In this document: positions 29,605-38,778 of the stretch, in pieces | How the letters are laid out: every line of letters starts with the position of its first letter | How positions within the stretch are numbered: the stretch's first letter is position 1 | Assembly (NCBI GenBank): GCA_028291515.1 | Contig: JAQGHU010000045.1 | Coordinates: 1 to 38,821 of the forward strand | DNA: 38,821 bases | Reading direction: 5' to 3' | From: Schlesneria sp. | GTDB taxonomy: Bacteria > Planctomycetota > Planctomycetia > Planctomycetales > Planctomycetaceae | Program-made: the position numbers and the translations under genes | The notes under the pieces: model-generated | Told to the model about the DNA's origin: nothing | The model's database searches: none | What the model saw: the letters and a program-made list of their open reading frames with translations, nothing else

Positions 29605-29666
29605 CCACTTTTGAACTCTGTCCCATAGATTGCGGGACATCGGCGACAAGCAAAGGACAATCACTG

Positions 29667-31784
29667 ATGAAGGTCATGATCTACGGATTAGTGTGCTTAC
29701 TGATGGCCGGAGTTGCCGGAGCAGGGGAGAAGATGACGTATCCGAACTCGAAGAAAATCGATCACGTTGACGAACTGCATGGCGTGAAAGTCCCGGATCC
29801 ATATCGCTGGCTCGAAGACGATGTTCGTGAATCGAAAGAGGTGGCCGCGTGGGTGGAAGCTGAAAATAAGGTGACGTTTGCCTACCTCGAGTCGATTCCG
29901 CAGCGTGAGACGATTCGGAAGCGGCTCACCGAACTCTGGAACTATGAGAAGTTCTCGGCCCCGTCAAAATCCGGAGGGCGATACTTCTTTCTCAAGAATG
30001 ATGGCCTGCAGAATCAGTCGGTGATGTACAAGCAGGACACGCTCGACGCCGAGCCCAGCGTCCTGATCGATCCCAACAAATGGTCCAAGGACGGCACAGT
30101 GGCGTTGGGTGCCACCTCTTTCAGTGATGATGGCCGCTATGTCGCCTACAGCGTGGCTGAAGCGGGCTCGGATTGGAATGTCTGGCGCATCCTGGAAGTG
30201 GAAACCGGGCGTCTGCTTGAAGACGAATTGCGTTGGGTCAAGTTCAGCGGAGCAGCCTGGACCACTGACAACAAAGGGTTTTTCTATAGCCGTTACGACG
30301 AACCACCGAAGGAAGCTGCGTTCCAACGGACGAATCTGAATCAAAAGGTATTCTATCACCGCATCGGAACACCTCAGTCCCAGGACACGCTTGTCTACAA
30401 GCGACCAGACGAACCAACCTGGGGCTTTGGATTGCGCGTTAGCGAAGATGGGCGTTATCTGGTGATCAACATCTGGAAGGGAACGAACGAGAAGTTCCGC
30501 GTCCTCTACAAGGATCTTACCGAACCTTATGGGATGCCGATCGATCTGATCGAGCACTTCAACGACGACTACTCGTTCATCGGAAACGATGGTCCGGTTT
30601 TCTATTTCGTCACTGATCTGGAAGCACCACGCAAGCGGATCATTGCGATCGACACTCGCAAGCCAACAGAAGTTAGCGAGGTCGTCGCACAGACCACAGA
30701 GACATTGATCGGTGCCGATATCGTTGCGAATCAGTTCGTGTTGACGTATCTGAAGGACGCTCGAACTCAAGTGAAGATGCATGAGTTGGATGGCAAGTTC
30801 ATTCGCGAAGTGCAGTTTCCAGGGATCGGGACAGCATCAGGTTTCGGCGGGAAGCGAACAGATACCGAGACGTTTTATTCGTTCTCCAGCTTCGCAACGC
30901 CACCGTCCGTGTTTCGTTACGACCTGCTGACGGGCGAGAGCAAGCTGCTGCGTCGTGCGGCGGTCAAGTTCACGTCGGACAACTATGAAGTCAAACAGGT
31001 GTTCTATTCGAGCAAAGACGGAACGAAGGTTCCGATGTTCATTGCTCACAAGAAGGGACTTAAACTGGATGGATCGAATCCAACGCTGCTCTATGGCTAT
31101 GGCGGTTTCTCGATCCCGCTGACGCCTGCGTTCTCGGTCTCGCGCGTCGCATGGATGGAGATGGGAGGCGTCTACGCCGTCGCCAACCTGCGAGGTGGCG
31201 GCGAATATGGCGAGGAATGGCACAAGGCCGGGACCAAGCTGAAGAAGCAGAATGTGTTCGATGACTTCATTTCGGCCGGCGAATGGCTGATCAAGAACAG
31301 TTACACCAAACCCGAGAAACTAGCGATCCAAGGAGGATCAAACGGCGGCCTGCTCGTTGGGGCGTGTATGACCCAGAGACCAGATCTGTTTGGAGCCTGC
31401 CTACCCGCAGTCGGCGTGATGGACATGCTGCGATTCCACAAGTTCACTGCCGGTCGGTTCTGGGTCGATGATTATGGAAGTGCCGATAATGCCGAAGAAT
31501 TCAAAGCATTGTTGGACTATTCGCCGTATCACTCACTGAATCCCGATACGAAGTATCCCGCCACGCTGATCACAACAGCGGACACGGACGACCGTGTTGT
31601 TCCCGGGCACAGCTTCAAGTTCGCAGCGCGGTTGCAGGAATGCCAGGCGGGTTCGCCACCCGTCTTGATTCGCATCGAAACGCGGGCCGGTCACGGCGCG
31701 GGGAAGCCCACCGCCAAGGTGATCGAAGAAGCGGCTGATCAAATGGCCTTCCTGGTCAAAAGCCTGAACATGAAGACTGATTGA
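29667..31784 (+). CDS. prolyl oligopeptidase, S9A family, secreted
   Basis: 705-aa serine peptidase that cleaves short peptides after proline. A signal peptide (residues 1 to about 20) indicates export to the periplasm. It has the seven-bladed propeller (about 70-420) and an alpha/beta-hydrolase domain. The catalytic triad is readable as Ser558 in GGSNGG, Asp641 in TADTDDRVVP and His676 in RAGHGAG, close to the spacing of mammalian prolyl oligopeptidase. The N-terminal DPYRWLEDDV and the RGGGEYGEEWHKAG loop are also characteristic. AAGGA precedes the ATG by about 10 bases. It is monocistronic with a terminator-like hairpin after it. Confidence 0.95.
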   Translation: MKVMIYGLVCLLMAGVAGAGEKMTYPNSKKIDHVDELHGVKVPDPYRWLEDDVRESKEVAAWVEAENKVTFAYLESIPQRETIRKRLTELWNYEKFSAPSKSGGRYFFLKNDGLQNQSVMYKQDTLDAEPSVLIDPNKWSKDGTVALGATSFSDDGRYVAYSVAEAGSDWNVWRILEVETGRLLEDELRWVKFSGAAWTTDNKGFFYSRYDEPPKEAAFQRTNLNQKVFYHRIGTPQSQDTLVYKRPDEPTWGFGLRVSEDGRYLVINIWKGTNEKFRVLYKDLTEPYGMPIDLIEHFNDDYSFIGNDGPVFYFVTDLEAPRKRIIAIDTRKPTEVSEVVAQTTETLIGADIVANQFVLTYLKDARTQVKMHELDGKFIREVQFPGIGTASGFGGKRTDTETFYSFSSFATPPSVFRYDLLTGESKLLRRAAVKFTSDNYEVKQVFYSSKDGTKVPMFIAHKKGLKLDGSNPTLLYGYGGFSIPLTPAFSVSRVAWMEMGGVYAVANLRGGGEYGEEWHKAGTKLKKQNVFDDFISAGEWLIKNSYTKPEKLAIQGGSNGGLLVGACMTQRPDLFGACLPAVGVMDMLRFHKFTAGRFWVDDYGSADNAEEFKALLDYSPYHSLNPDTKYPATLITTADTDDRVVPGHSFKFAARLQECQAGSPPVLIRIETRAGHGAGKPTAKVIEEAADQMAFLVKSLNMKTD

Positions 31785-31816
31785 AGTAATGACTCACCAG
31801 TCATCACTTAGACCAC

Positions 31817-31851
31817 AAACGCCCTTGGCCACCCCCGCCGAGGGCGTTTTG
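31817..31851 (+). terminator. probable terminator of the prolyl oligopeptidase gene
   Basis: A 9-bp stem AAACGCCCT/AGGGCGTTT (31817-31825 with 31841-31849), a 15-base loop with an inner GGC/GCC pairing, and a short TT tail lie 32 bases after the stop codon. The T-tract is short, so strength is uncertain. Confidence 0.7.
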
Positions 31852-32036
31852 CATTGGCCCCGACTGAATCGAAGAGGATTCAGTTTGCGTGGTGTTGAAC
31901 CCTGTGTTGGGAATACGTTTCTCTCTGATGGCAAGGTTAAGCACGTCGCTTAGCCAAACAACAGGCTTTTGACGCCACTCCGTGCGGATCCCGCGAAGTC
32001 GATGTCGAAGAGCGATTAGCACAAAGGGAGATTCCG

Positions 32037-32495
32037 ATGATCGCAAGAGGAATGCAGGGTGTTGCCGATAAGTGGTCGCTGAAGACCGGATTATTGGCGG
32101 CAGTGGCGGTTTTTGGTTTGACGATGTCCGCTCAGGCTCAATGTTCCGGAGGTGGGCAGGGGGGAAGCAGTGGACAGATGTCCGGTCGTTCGATGGCCGG
32201 TCTGGGAATGGGCGGCACCGGGATGGGCGGAAACAGCAATTTTAACTCGCAGCCATCAATGGCGGCGGCCCAGATGGAGACGGCCCAATACCTGAACAAC
32301 ATGCAGGCGTCGCATAACGTGATGATGCAACAGATCTACCAGCATCAGAATCAGCAGAAGGAAGCACTCCGTCAGGCCAGTGCGAACAGGAAGCGGATTG
32401 CGGCCCAGAAGGCGATCGACATCAGCAGCAAATCGAAGTCGAAGTCCAGTTCGAGCAGCAGCGCGAAGTCGATCGAATTGACACAGTCCAATTGA
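32037..32495 (+). CDS. small secreted Gly/Met/Ser-rich protein
   Basis: 152-aa protein with a signal peptide (hydrophobic core around residues 19-31, cleavage after AQA at about 35). The mature part is low in complexity: Gly/Ser/Met-rich to about residue 70, then a Gln/Met-rich helix (QIYQHQNQQKEALRQASANR) and a Ser/Lys-rich tail. A strong AAAGGGAG lies 6-8 bases before the ATG, which supports a real gene. No family recognised. It is on the same strand and 152 bases ahead of the YfaP-like gene, with a hairpin between them. Confidence 0.75.
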   Translation: MIARGMQGVADKWSLKTGLLAAVAVFGLTMSAQAQCSGGGQGGSSGQMSGRSMAGLGMGGTGMGGNSNFNSQPSMAAAQMETAQYLNNMQASHNVMMQQIYQHQNQQKEALRQASANRKRIAAQKAIDISSKSKSKSSSSSSAKSIELTQSN

Positions 32496-32513
32496 GCAGG
32501 CGGCGAAAGTGAA

Positions 32514-32544
32514 CCCCGGATCGTCGAGCGTTCAACGTCCGGGG
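32514..32544 (+). promoter_or_regulatory. intergenic hairpin between the small secreted protein and the YfaP-like gene
   Basis: A 7-bp GC stem CCCCGGA/TCCGGGG (32514-32520 with 32538-32544), extended by CGT/ACG inside, lies 19 bases after the stop codon. No T-run follows, so it may be a processing or attenuation element rather than a full terminator. Confidence 0.45.
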
Positions 32545-32647
32545 CATCACGTCAGTTTCCGATTAGACCAAGTCCCTCTTGAATTCCAACTCTGCAATTG
32601 GGCAGAATTCCCCCTTCAGCGGCGACAACTCGTAGAAGGGCATGACG

Positions 32648-33829
32648 ATGGCCAACGTCAATCCGAGCATCACGTTTGTTTGCCGATTCTGCCAGCAGGT
32701 GATCAAGGCTGCGGCGACATCAGAAGGTCGCGCAGGACGATGTCCCAGTTGCCAGAAGGTCGTCCATGCCCCCGCGGCATCGGAGACGATGTCCCCGTTT
32801 CCACTTGAGATCGTCGATACCGGACTTCGCCGCCCCAAGCTGAATGGGCTGATGCAAGGCGTTGCGGTTTCATTGGCTCTCCATCTGGTTCTACTCTCCG
32901 CGCTGGGTGTCATTGTCTTTGAATCACGCGAACTCGGTCGATCACTCATTGCGACCATGTTTTTCGACTCGGAAGGAACAGAGATTGAAGTGGGTGAGAT
33001 TTCAATTGAAATGCCCGCCCCGGATCTGGCAACCATTGAGGGAGACGCCCAATTGGCTGCCGTGAGCCAAGAGATCCCGGAGCAACCATTGGTCGGGCCA
33101 CCTGTGCAGGGGGGTACCAATGTTGGAGGACGACAACAGCGGATATCGGCTTCTGCAGAGACCACTGGCTCCACGGATCCCGCTGCCAGATTCTCTTCCA
33201 CGGCAACCGAACGGCTCAAAAGACAACCTGCAGCCAGACGGGGCGACTTTGAAATCGCACTGTTCTGGGACGGTCCCAGCGATCTCGATTTGCACGTTCA
33301 GTTTCGATCGCCCTCGGAACGTATTCGACGCTACATCAATTTTGGCGACAAGGGTAAACCGGAAACCGGCTTCCTGGACGTGGATCAGAATTTTAAACCG
33401 GCCTATGTCGAAGATCCGATCGAGCACATTCGCTGGAACACCAAGACCCCTCCATCGGGAACCTACCTGATTCTGGTTCATGGATTCCATCTAAGATCAA
33501 ACAGCAATTCGACCCCACGGGTCATTCCCTTCACAGTGGAAGTTAAAACTCCTGACAGCGTGCGCAGCTTTTCCGGAGTAGTCGGTGAGAAGCAATTTTT
33601 TGAAGTCGATACACTTCTGATCGAGGGACCCGAAGAAGAACAAGTACTACGGACGCCAAAGACCTTAACTGCCACCGAACGCCTACTGGAAACCGCGAAG
33701 AAGAAACTCGACAGTGGCACGGGTTCGTCCAAACGCGAAGCCATCGGAATCCTGAAGGGTCTGATTCGCCGCTTTCCCCATTCTGCAGAAGCAGACGAGG
33801 CACGTGAATTATTGAAGTCACACCCATAG
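32648..33829 (+). CDS. zinc-ribbon, transmembrane, YfaP-like (DUF2135) and TPR-like protein
   Basis: 393-aa multidomain protein. The N-terminus has paired cysteines (C12xxC15 and C32xxC35) typical of a small cytosolic zinc ribbon. A single membrane segment follows at about 72-92. After a Gly/Pro-rich linker, residues about 203-305 read FWDGPSDLDLHVQFRSP, GFLDVDQN and PPSGTYLILVHGF, the pattern of the YfaP/DUF2135 beta-domain. The C-terminus (about 345-393) has a TPR-like helix pair with LIRRFPHSAEADEARELL. The domain order suggests an outside-facing beta-domain tethered to a cytosolic zinc knuckle. The second ATG (32648) is chosen because GAAGGG is 7 bases away, versus 1 base for the first at 32642. 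The function is unknown. Confidence 0.75.
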   Translation: MANVNPSITFVCRFCQQVIKAAATSEGRAGRCPSCQKVVHAPAASETMSPFPLEIVDTGLRRPKLNGLMQGVAVSLALHLVLLSALGVIVFESRELGRSLIATMFFDSEGTEIEVGEISIEMPAPDLATIEGDAQLAAVSQEIPEQPLVGPPVQGGTNVGGRQQRISASAETTGSTDPAARFSSTATERLKRQPAARRGDFEIALFWDGPSDLDLHVQFRSPSERIRRYINFGDKGKPETGFLDVDQNFKPAYVEDPIEHIRWNTKTPPSGTYLILVHGFHLRSNSNSTPRVIPFTVEVKTPDSVRSFSGVVGEKQFFEVDTLLIEGPEEEQVLRTPKTLTATERLLETAKKKLDSGTGSSKREAIGILKGLIRRFPHSAEADEARELLKSHP

Positions 33830-33922
33830 CCTTCTGCCGGAACTTTATAGCGGATCTGGACGTTTTCTTTCATCCACTGAACGCAACCCGGCCTTGGTTG
33901 GACGGCCCGCCAGCAAAACCAT

Positions 33923-34843
33923 TTAGTCGCTGATCAGGTTGTTGAAATCGACGGGCGAACTCACGCGAGCACCGTTCTTCAGCCCGGCCATGTCGATCTG
34001 ATCGCCGTGCTTGAGCATCTCGAACCGGGAATCTCGGGAATCCATTTTCGGGATGTAGGCGAGGACGTAGGAGGCACCAATCACTCCAATTCGACCTTTA
34101 GGGACTTGGACGACCAGCGCTGTTCCCTCGTCGATCCCAAAGGCTGTTAGATTGGGGTGGGATTCCATCAATCCGAGCAATCGATTGATGCGGCTACGAC
34201 GCAGGAAGTGCTGGTCGATAACGGCGCCGCTCAGCAGATCAAACCCGGTTCCCTCGACGGCCTCTTCCTGCCCTTGCTGGATCATGACCTTTGTCATCGC
34301 TGCCGCGCCGGCCGAACTGCCGCCGATAACTCCTCCGCGGTCGATGACGGCTCGCAATCTGTCTTCAACTAACGTGCCGGCATACTGCGCGGACAGCCAG
34401 GCTTGAATGCCGCCACTTAACCAGACCGCGGTGGCTTGATCGAGCGGATCAGAGAACGACGCTTGGTTCGCTTGATCTCGCGAATTGGTATGCAGGATCT
34501 GTACGGATTGCACGCCCAGACTTCGCCAGTAATCGCACAACGAATCTTGCTGAGCCTGAGTGGCATCGAACGCTGGGATAATGACCAAGCGGGTCCGATC
34601 TGCGCCGCCTGCCAAGTCAATAAAGCATTGGCGAATTTCCGGCGGCAACGTGCCACCGCCAGCGATGACGAGCGAGCCCCCTTTGTAACGGTTGATGAAA
34701 TCGGTCCGTTCCGAGTCGTCTGGAGGAATGTGATTCAACCAGTGACTGAGGCCCACCGCGGCGAGAGAACCGAAGGCAACGACTGTCCAGACGATGCGCC
34801 CTGGCAGTCGTTGCTTGATCGGTTTTCCGTCACTCTGCGTCAT
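33923..34843 (-). CDS. membrane-anchored cyanophycinase-like peptidase (S51)
   Basis: 306-aa protein with a single N-terminal membrane segment (about 17-33). The rest resembles cyanophycinase and related S51 peptidases: SLVIAGGGTLPPE at about 57-69, the nucleophile Ser177 in GGSSAGAAAM (174-183), the DQHFLRRSRINRLLG helix at 210-224 and GIDEGTALVV. Family enzymes cleave beta-aspartyl peptides such as cyanophycin; the real substrate here is unknown, and no cyanophycin synthetase is in the window. GAGG lies 5 bases before the ATG. It starts 29 bases after the recA stop and may be read through from recA. Confidence 0.85.
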   Translation of the reverse strand: MTQSDGKPIKQRLPGRIVWTVVAFGSLAAVGLSHWLNHIPPDDSERTDFINRYKGGSLVIAGGGTLPPEIRQCFIDLAGGADRTRLVIIPAFDATQAQQDSLCDYWRSLGVQSVQILHTNSRDQANQASFSDPLDQATAVWLSGGIQAWLSAQYAGTLVEDRLRAVIDRGGVIGGSSAGAAAMTKVMIQQGQEEAVEGTGFDLLSGAVIDQHFLRRSRINRLLGLMESHPNLTAFGIDEGTALVVQVPKGRIGVIGASYVLAYIPKMDSRDSRFEMLKHGDQIDMAGLKNGARVSSPVDFNNLISD

Positions 34844-34872
34844 CGAAACCTCACGATTTCAACGCGGATACG

Positions 34873-35931
<1,059 letters not shown>

Positions 35932-36059
35932 ATGGGAGTCCTTTCAAGTGAACGATGGGCGCAATGAGATCGATGTGCGGTGGAAATTAGGCATTCCAGG
36001 GCGGATTCGCAAGCGAGTCGCGTGGCTGCGGAAGGCCAAGGACTGAGGGGGCGAGGGAC

Positions 36060-36101
36060 AGTACTCAGTACAGAGTACGCAGTTCGGAGTACGCAGTATC
36101 A
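36060..36101. repeat. heptamer tandem repeat (AGTACNN)
   Basis: Six consecutive 7-base units: AGTACTC, AGTACAG, AGTACGC, AGTTCGG, AGTACGC and AGTATCA. Units share AGTAC with variable last two bases. It lies about 130 bases upstream of the recA start. Confidence 0.75.
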
Positions 36102-36270
36102 TGGACTGCATGACACAACCTCCGGCTCGTCGCCTCGAACCTTACGAAATGGCAGAATTTGTCAGTCCATGGCAGGGTTTTGGGGGGGCTGCGATTTTGT
36201 CACCGGATGTCTAGCGAGATTTTGAGAATGACGGGTGTTGAACTGACACATCGATCTGCCTCCTACGAAA

Positions 36271-36321
36271 AACGGCCACACATGTTGACGCCGATTTCGG
36301 CAGTCGACACGTGTGGCCGTT
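36271..36321. ncRNA. near-perfect 24-bp hairpin of unknown function
   Basis: Arms of 19 bases (36271-36289 and 36303-36321) match with two mismatches, continue through a bulged A into a 5-bp inner stem (36290-36294 with 36297-36301) and close on a 2-base gap at DNA level. No T-run follows either side, so it is not a simple terminator. It could be a small RNA, a single-strand transposon end, or a mobile palindrome. Type is tentative. Confidence 0.4.
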
Positions 36322-36684
36322 GGTTACGGTCCACTGATTTTCAGTACGTGGTGGATGTTTGTTATGCCATATTTCGCGTGAGTCGAGCTAGACGGTGTTT
36401 TGGATATTTTGCCATTTTCCGCGAAATGTCTCGTCACTGCGGGTGGATGCTCGCCTACGAAGCCAACACTCACTGACAAAGTTTGACACCCCAGGACAGT
36501 TTTTGACATTGGGGGACAAAAACGGGCTGTTTTTGGCTGTTTTCCTCAAAAAAGTGGATATTTTGTGACAGATCGAATAGTCACGTTTTCTTCCTCGACG
36601 CCGGTTTTGGTAGCTTTGGCATTGTGCTGTTGTTCATGGGGGATTGACCCGTCCTCTTTGCCGTCGCCGTAAGGAAATTGGTCC

Positions 36685-36979
36685 ATGTCAGATCGTCCTG
36701 GGGCTTTTGCATTCCAACTCTTTCGGGCCTTCACGTCCACGATCGATGTTCAATTGAGCAGCGGCAATCTGGTGGTATCGTTGCAGAAGCCTGACGGAAC
36801 AGCGATCGCTGGCACTCGATTCCAGGCGACCCCTTCGGTGGATCAGTGGGCCAACTTCTGGAGGGCGGTTGAATTCCTCGAGGTGTGGTCGTGGAAATGA
36901 GGTCTATGCCGACCCGGGAACTCGCGACGGTCAATCGTGGAGCCTGCACATGAAGCACGGCAGCCACCCCGCCGCCTGA
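36685..36979 (+). pseudogene. small gene interrupted by a frameshift
   Basis: An ATG at 36685 with AAGGA 9 bases upstream opens a 71-codon frame (MSDRPGAFAFQLFRAFTS...) that ends WSWK-stop at 36898-36900. Moving one base forward, the next frame reads on directly as EVYADPGTRDGQSWSLHMKH and stops at 36977-36979, continuing the same style of sequence (Trp-rich, W-W-K then DG..W). The simplest reading is a one-base insertion (or two-base deletion) in a gene of about 97 codons. A programmed shift or an assembly error is less likely but possible. The family is not recognised; the W..FW...LEVW.W pattern hints at a small beta/helix domain. The downstream end may also be truncated. Confidence 0.55.
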
Positions 36980-37072
36980 GCCTTTGCGTCGCGGCAGACG
37001 TGAAAGAGGAATGAACCTTCGTAACCACGAGCCTTCGGTAACGGTCGAAACTCTTTGCCACTTCGATTAAGA

Positions 37073-37100
37073 CACTGGCGGCCCAAAGCTGCCGCCAGTG
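37073..37100. repeat. REP-like palindrome
   Basis: A perfect 10-bp inverted repeat CACTGGCGGC/GCCGCCAGTG with an 8-base loop (37073-37100). It sits exactly at the broken 5' edge of the RAYT remnant, consistent with a REP-type element linked to that transposase. It is unrelated to the ATTCCCGC REP pair at 12004-12135. Confidence 0.7.
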
Positions 37101-37104
37101 GCAC

Positions 37105-37327
37105 CCGGCGAGTTTCAGTTCTGGCAGTCCGGGCCGGGCTACGACCGAAACATGGACAACGACGGAACGATCTGGCCGCAATTGCCTACATTCATCTGAA
37201 TCCGATCCGTCGTGGACTGCGCACTCGTGCAGTTGACTGGCCATGGTCGAGTGCCGGAGTGTTTGCAGGGCTAGCGGGCCCCCTCCCGATCGGTCGAGAT
37301 TCCTTGCCCTCAGACCCGGGAAGCTGA
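37105..37327 (+). pseudogene. remnant of a REP-associated tyrosine transposase (RAYT, IS200/IS605-like)
   Basis: Two frames carry consecutive pieces of a RAYT C-terminal half. Frame one reads GEFQFWQSGPGYDRNMDNDG (from about 37108) and frame two continues AIAYIHLNPIRRGL...AVDWPWSSAG, a hallmark of the family (IHxNPVRRGL...DWxWSS), to a stop at 37325-37327. The N-terminal half with the HUH motif and catalytic Tyr region is missing, and a frameshift separates the pieces, so the gene is dead. The left edge meets a REP-like palindrome. Whether an intact copy exists elsewhere cannot be seen here. Confidence 0.82.
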
Positions 37328-37486
37328 AGGTAGGAAGAGCACGACCTTGTCGAAGACTCCAAAATCGTGGCACCCTTGATCGAACGCTTCAGATGCCAAT
37401 TCAGGCGCTGTGCAACGACCAGTGAGGTGAATGCAAAGGCATGCGCACCCGGCGATGTGGGGTATTTTCATTGAGACTTCATACGC

Positions 37487-38596
37487 TCAATCATCTCTGT
37501 TGGCCATGCGCCGTTTGGCCCTCGCCTCGGCCTCAGTGACGAGCGACGGGCTGCGTCGGCGAGCTCGATACTGGCCTTCGTCGATTGGGTCGCACTGAAT
37601 AAATGTTAGGTCCAATCGAATATTCGGATGGGGTTGGAAAATCTGAACGAGGCCGTTTGTCGGCGCTCCATCCAGAAGCCACCCGTCACGGCGAACAAAA
37701 TTAGATCGAGGTTTTTGTACAGCCTTTTTATGCACTGACCAAAGATCTTGAAGGTATGAGCCGCAATCATCGTGAGCAAAGTAGATTGACCGAGTGTGGT
37801 TGTGGAGCTGCAATGCGTTGAGTTGTGAGACATCAGACTCGTGAATCAAGTCGACGATGCAAGAGTTGGTCGGGCGACGGTACACTGCTGCATCAAAAAA
37901 CATGATCATCGTGTCGGAGTCGAGCGGAAAAAAGATCTGTAAGCCTGGCGTCTGCAAGCCCAAGACGCCCCGCTGAGTGACATTTCGGTAGTAAGAATTA
38001 GCAAAAACAACAGGAGAGTCGCAGAAAACGAACGGATAGTCGGTGTTGTTTCTAAGGAGGATAAAATCCAAATCTGAGATCAGTAACCAGTTCTCAAGAG
38101 CGAATACCACATTCTGAAACGCAGCTATGGAACGCGAAAAGGTGACCTTTGCCTCACCTGTTTTCATGGCAGAAACAAGTCGTTCTCGATTGTTAATACC
38201 TGGAGCAGTCATGAGGTGTCTCGTGAACGCTTCGGTTGCCATGGCCTCTGCTGATTGGGAGTGCAACTCGGCCGCCAGTTCTGTTCGGGATTGCTGTAGT
38301 GCAACGGCCTGCCAGGTAGTCCTTACGATTTCAGGAGTCAATGGCGGGAAAGTCTCTGACCAAGCAATCTCAATCAATGACCTAAGGGCTATCGCGTGCT
38401 CGTTTTCAATTTCAGAGAGAGGCCCCTCGATGGTGCCGTCGCCATAGAAATCGTATTTCGCACATTGGCCTTTAATGGCAGCGTTGTGAATCAAGCGGCC
38501 TGGTTTCGGCATGTACGAATGGACGTGCCTTCCATCTCTTGAAAAGAGCCGAAAATAGAATTGAGGAACATAATGTTGATTGATCTTTTTCGACAC
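37487..38596 (-). CDS. DUF4238 domain-containing protein, GTG start
   Basis: 369-aa soluble protein. The N-terminus KINQHYVPQFYFRLFSRDG is the hallmark of DUF4238, with further motifs CAKYDFYG, ENEHAIALRSLI and a central NNTDYPFVFCDSPVVFAN. The family has no established function; members are scattered in accessory regions and a defence or nuclease-like role is speculative. I use the GTG at 38594-38596 because GGAGG lies 5 bases upstream and the family motif begins a few residues later; a longer frame starts at 38635. Codon use looks more AT-rich than the housekeeping genes, in keeping with a transferred gene next to transposon debris. Confidence 0.75.
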   Translation of the reverse strand: MSKKINQHYVPQFYFRLFSRDGRHVHSYMPKPGRLIHNAAIKGQCAKYDFYGDGTIEGPLSEIENEHAIALRSLIEIAWSETFPPLTPEIVRTTWQAVALQQSRTELAAELHSQSAEAMATEAFTRHLMTAPGINNRERLVSAMKTGEAKVTFSRSIAAFQNVVFALENWLLISDLDFILLRNNTDYPFVFCDSPVVFANSYYRNVTQRGVLGLQTPGLQIFFPLDSDTMIMFFDAAVYRRPTNSCIVDLIHESDVSQLNALQLHNHTRSIYFAHDDCGSYLQDLWSVHKKAVQKPRSNFVRRDGWLLDGAPTNGLVQIFQPHPNIRLDLTFIQCDPIDEGQYRARRRSPSLVTEAEARAKRRMANRDD

Positions 38597-38778
38597 GTCG
38601 CCTCCATCCCATGTTGGCCAAGACGGACATTCCAAATTCTATCGCGGTTCGCTGTTATTTGGTGAAATTAGAGAGTTCACGAACCGGCTGAGGTCTAGTG
38701 GTCGATCTATCGTCCGATGTCAGGTTCGAATAGACTTTGCTGGGGCGGTTCAGCGAGTGAATTGGTGAGGAGGCAAGG

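Larger units (their letters stand above)
35932..36684. other. noncoding, repeat-containing region upstream of recA
   Basis: About 750 bases with no gene I can support. It contains the heptamer tandem repeat at 36060-36101, the 24-bp hairpin at 36271-36321, an inverted 8-mer pair (CATGGACT/AGTCCATG, about 36101 and 36160), and a stretch near 36480-36530 with spaced TTGACA/GGACA repeats. Its base composition is lower in GC from about 36330 onward than in recA. The recA promoter should lie within the first 100 bases or so. Confidence 0.55.

Noticed and set aside
36060-36101. CRISPR-like short array
   Set aside because: Units are 7 bases with no spacers, so it is a simple tandem repeat.
36271-36321. 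integron attC site
   Set aside because: The RYYYAAC/GTTRRRY core sites are not present at the ends and no integrase or cassette is visible.
36546-36740. 64-codon minus-strand frame near the frameshifted gene
   Set aside because: Overlaps the plus-strand gene with the better ribosome binding site and has a low-complexity, hydrophilic composition.
38721-38760. tRNA-like GGTTCGAAT sequence
   Set aside because: No matching acceptor, D or anticodon arms could be built around it.
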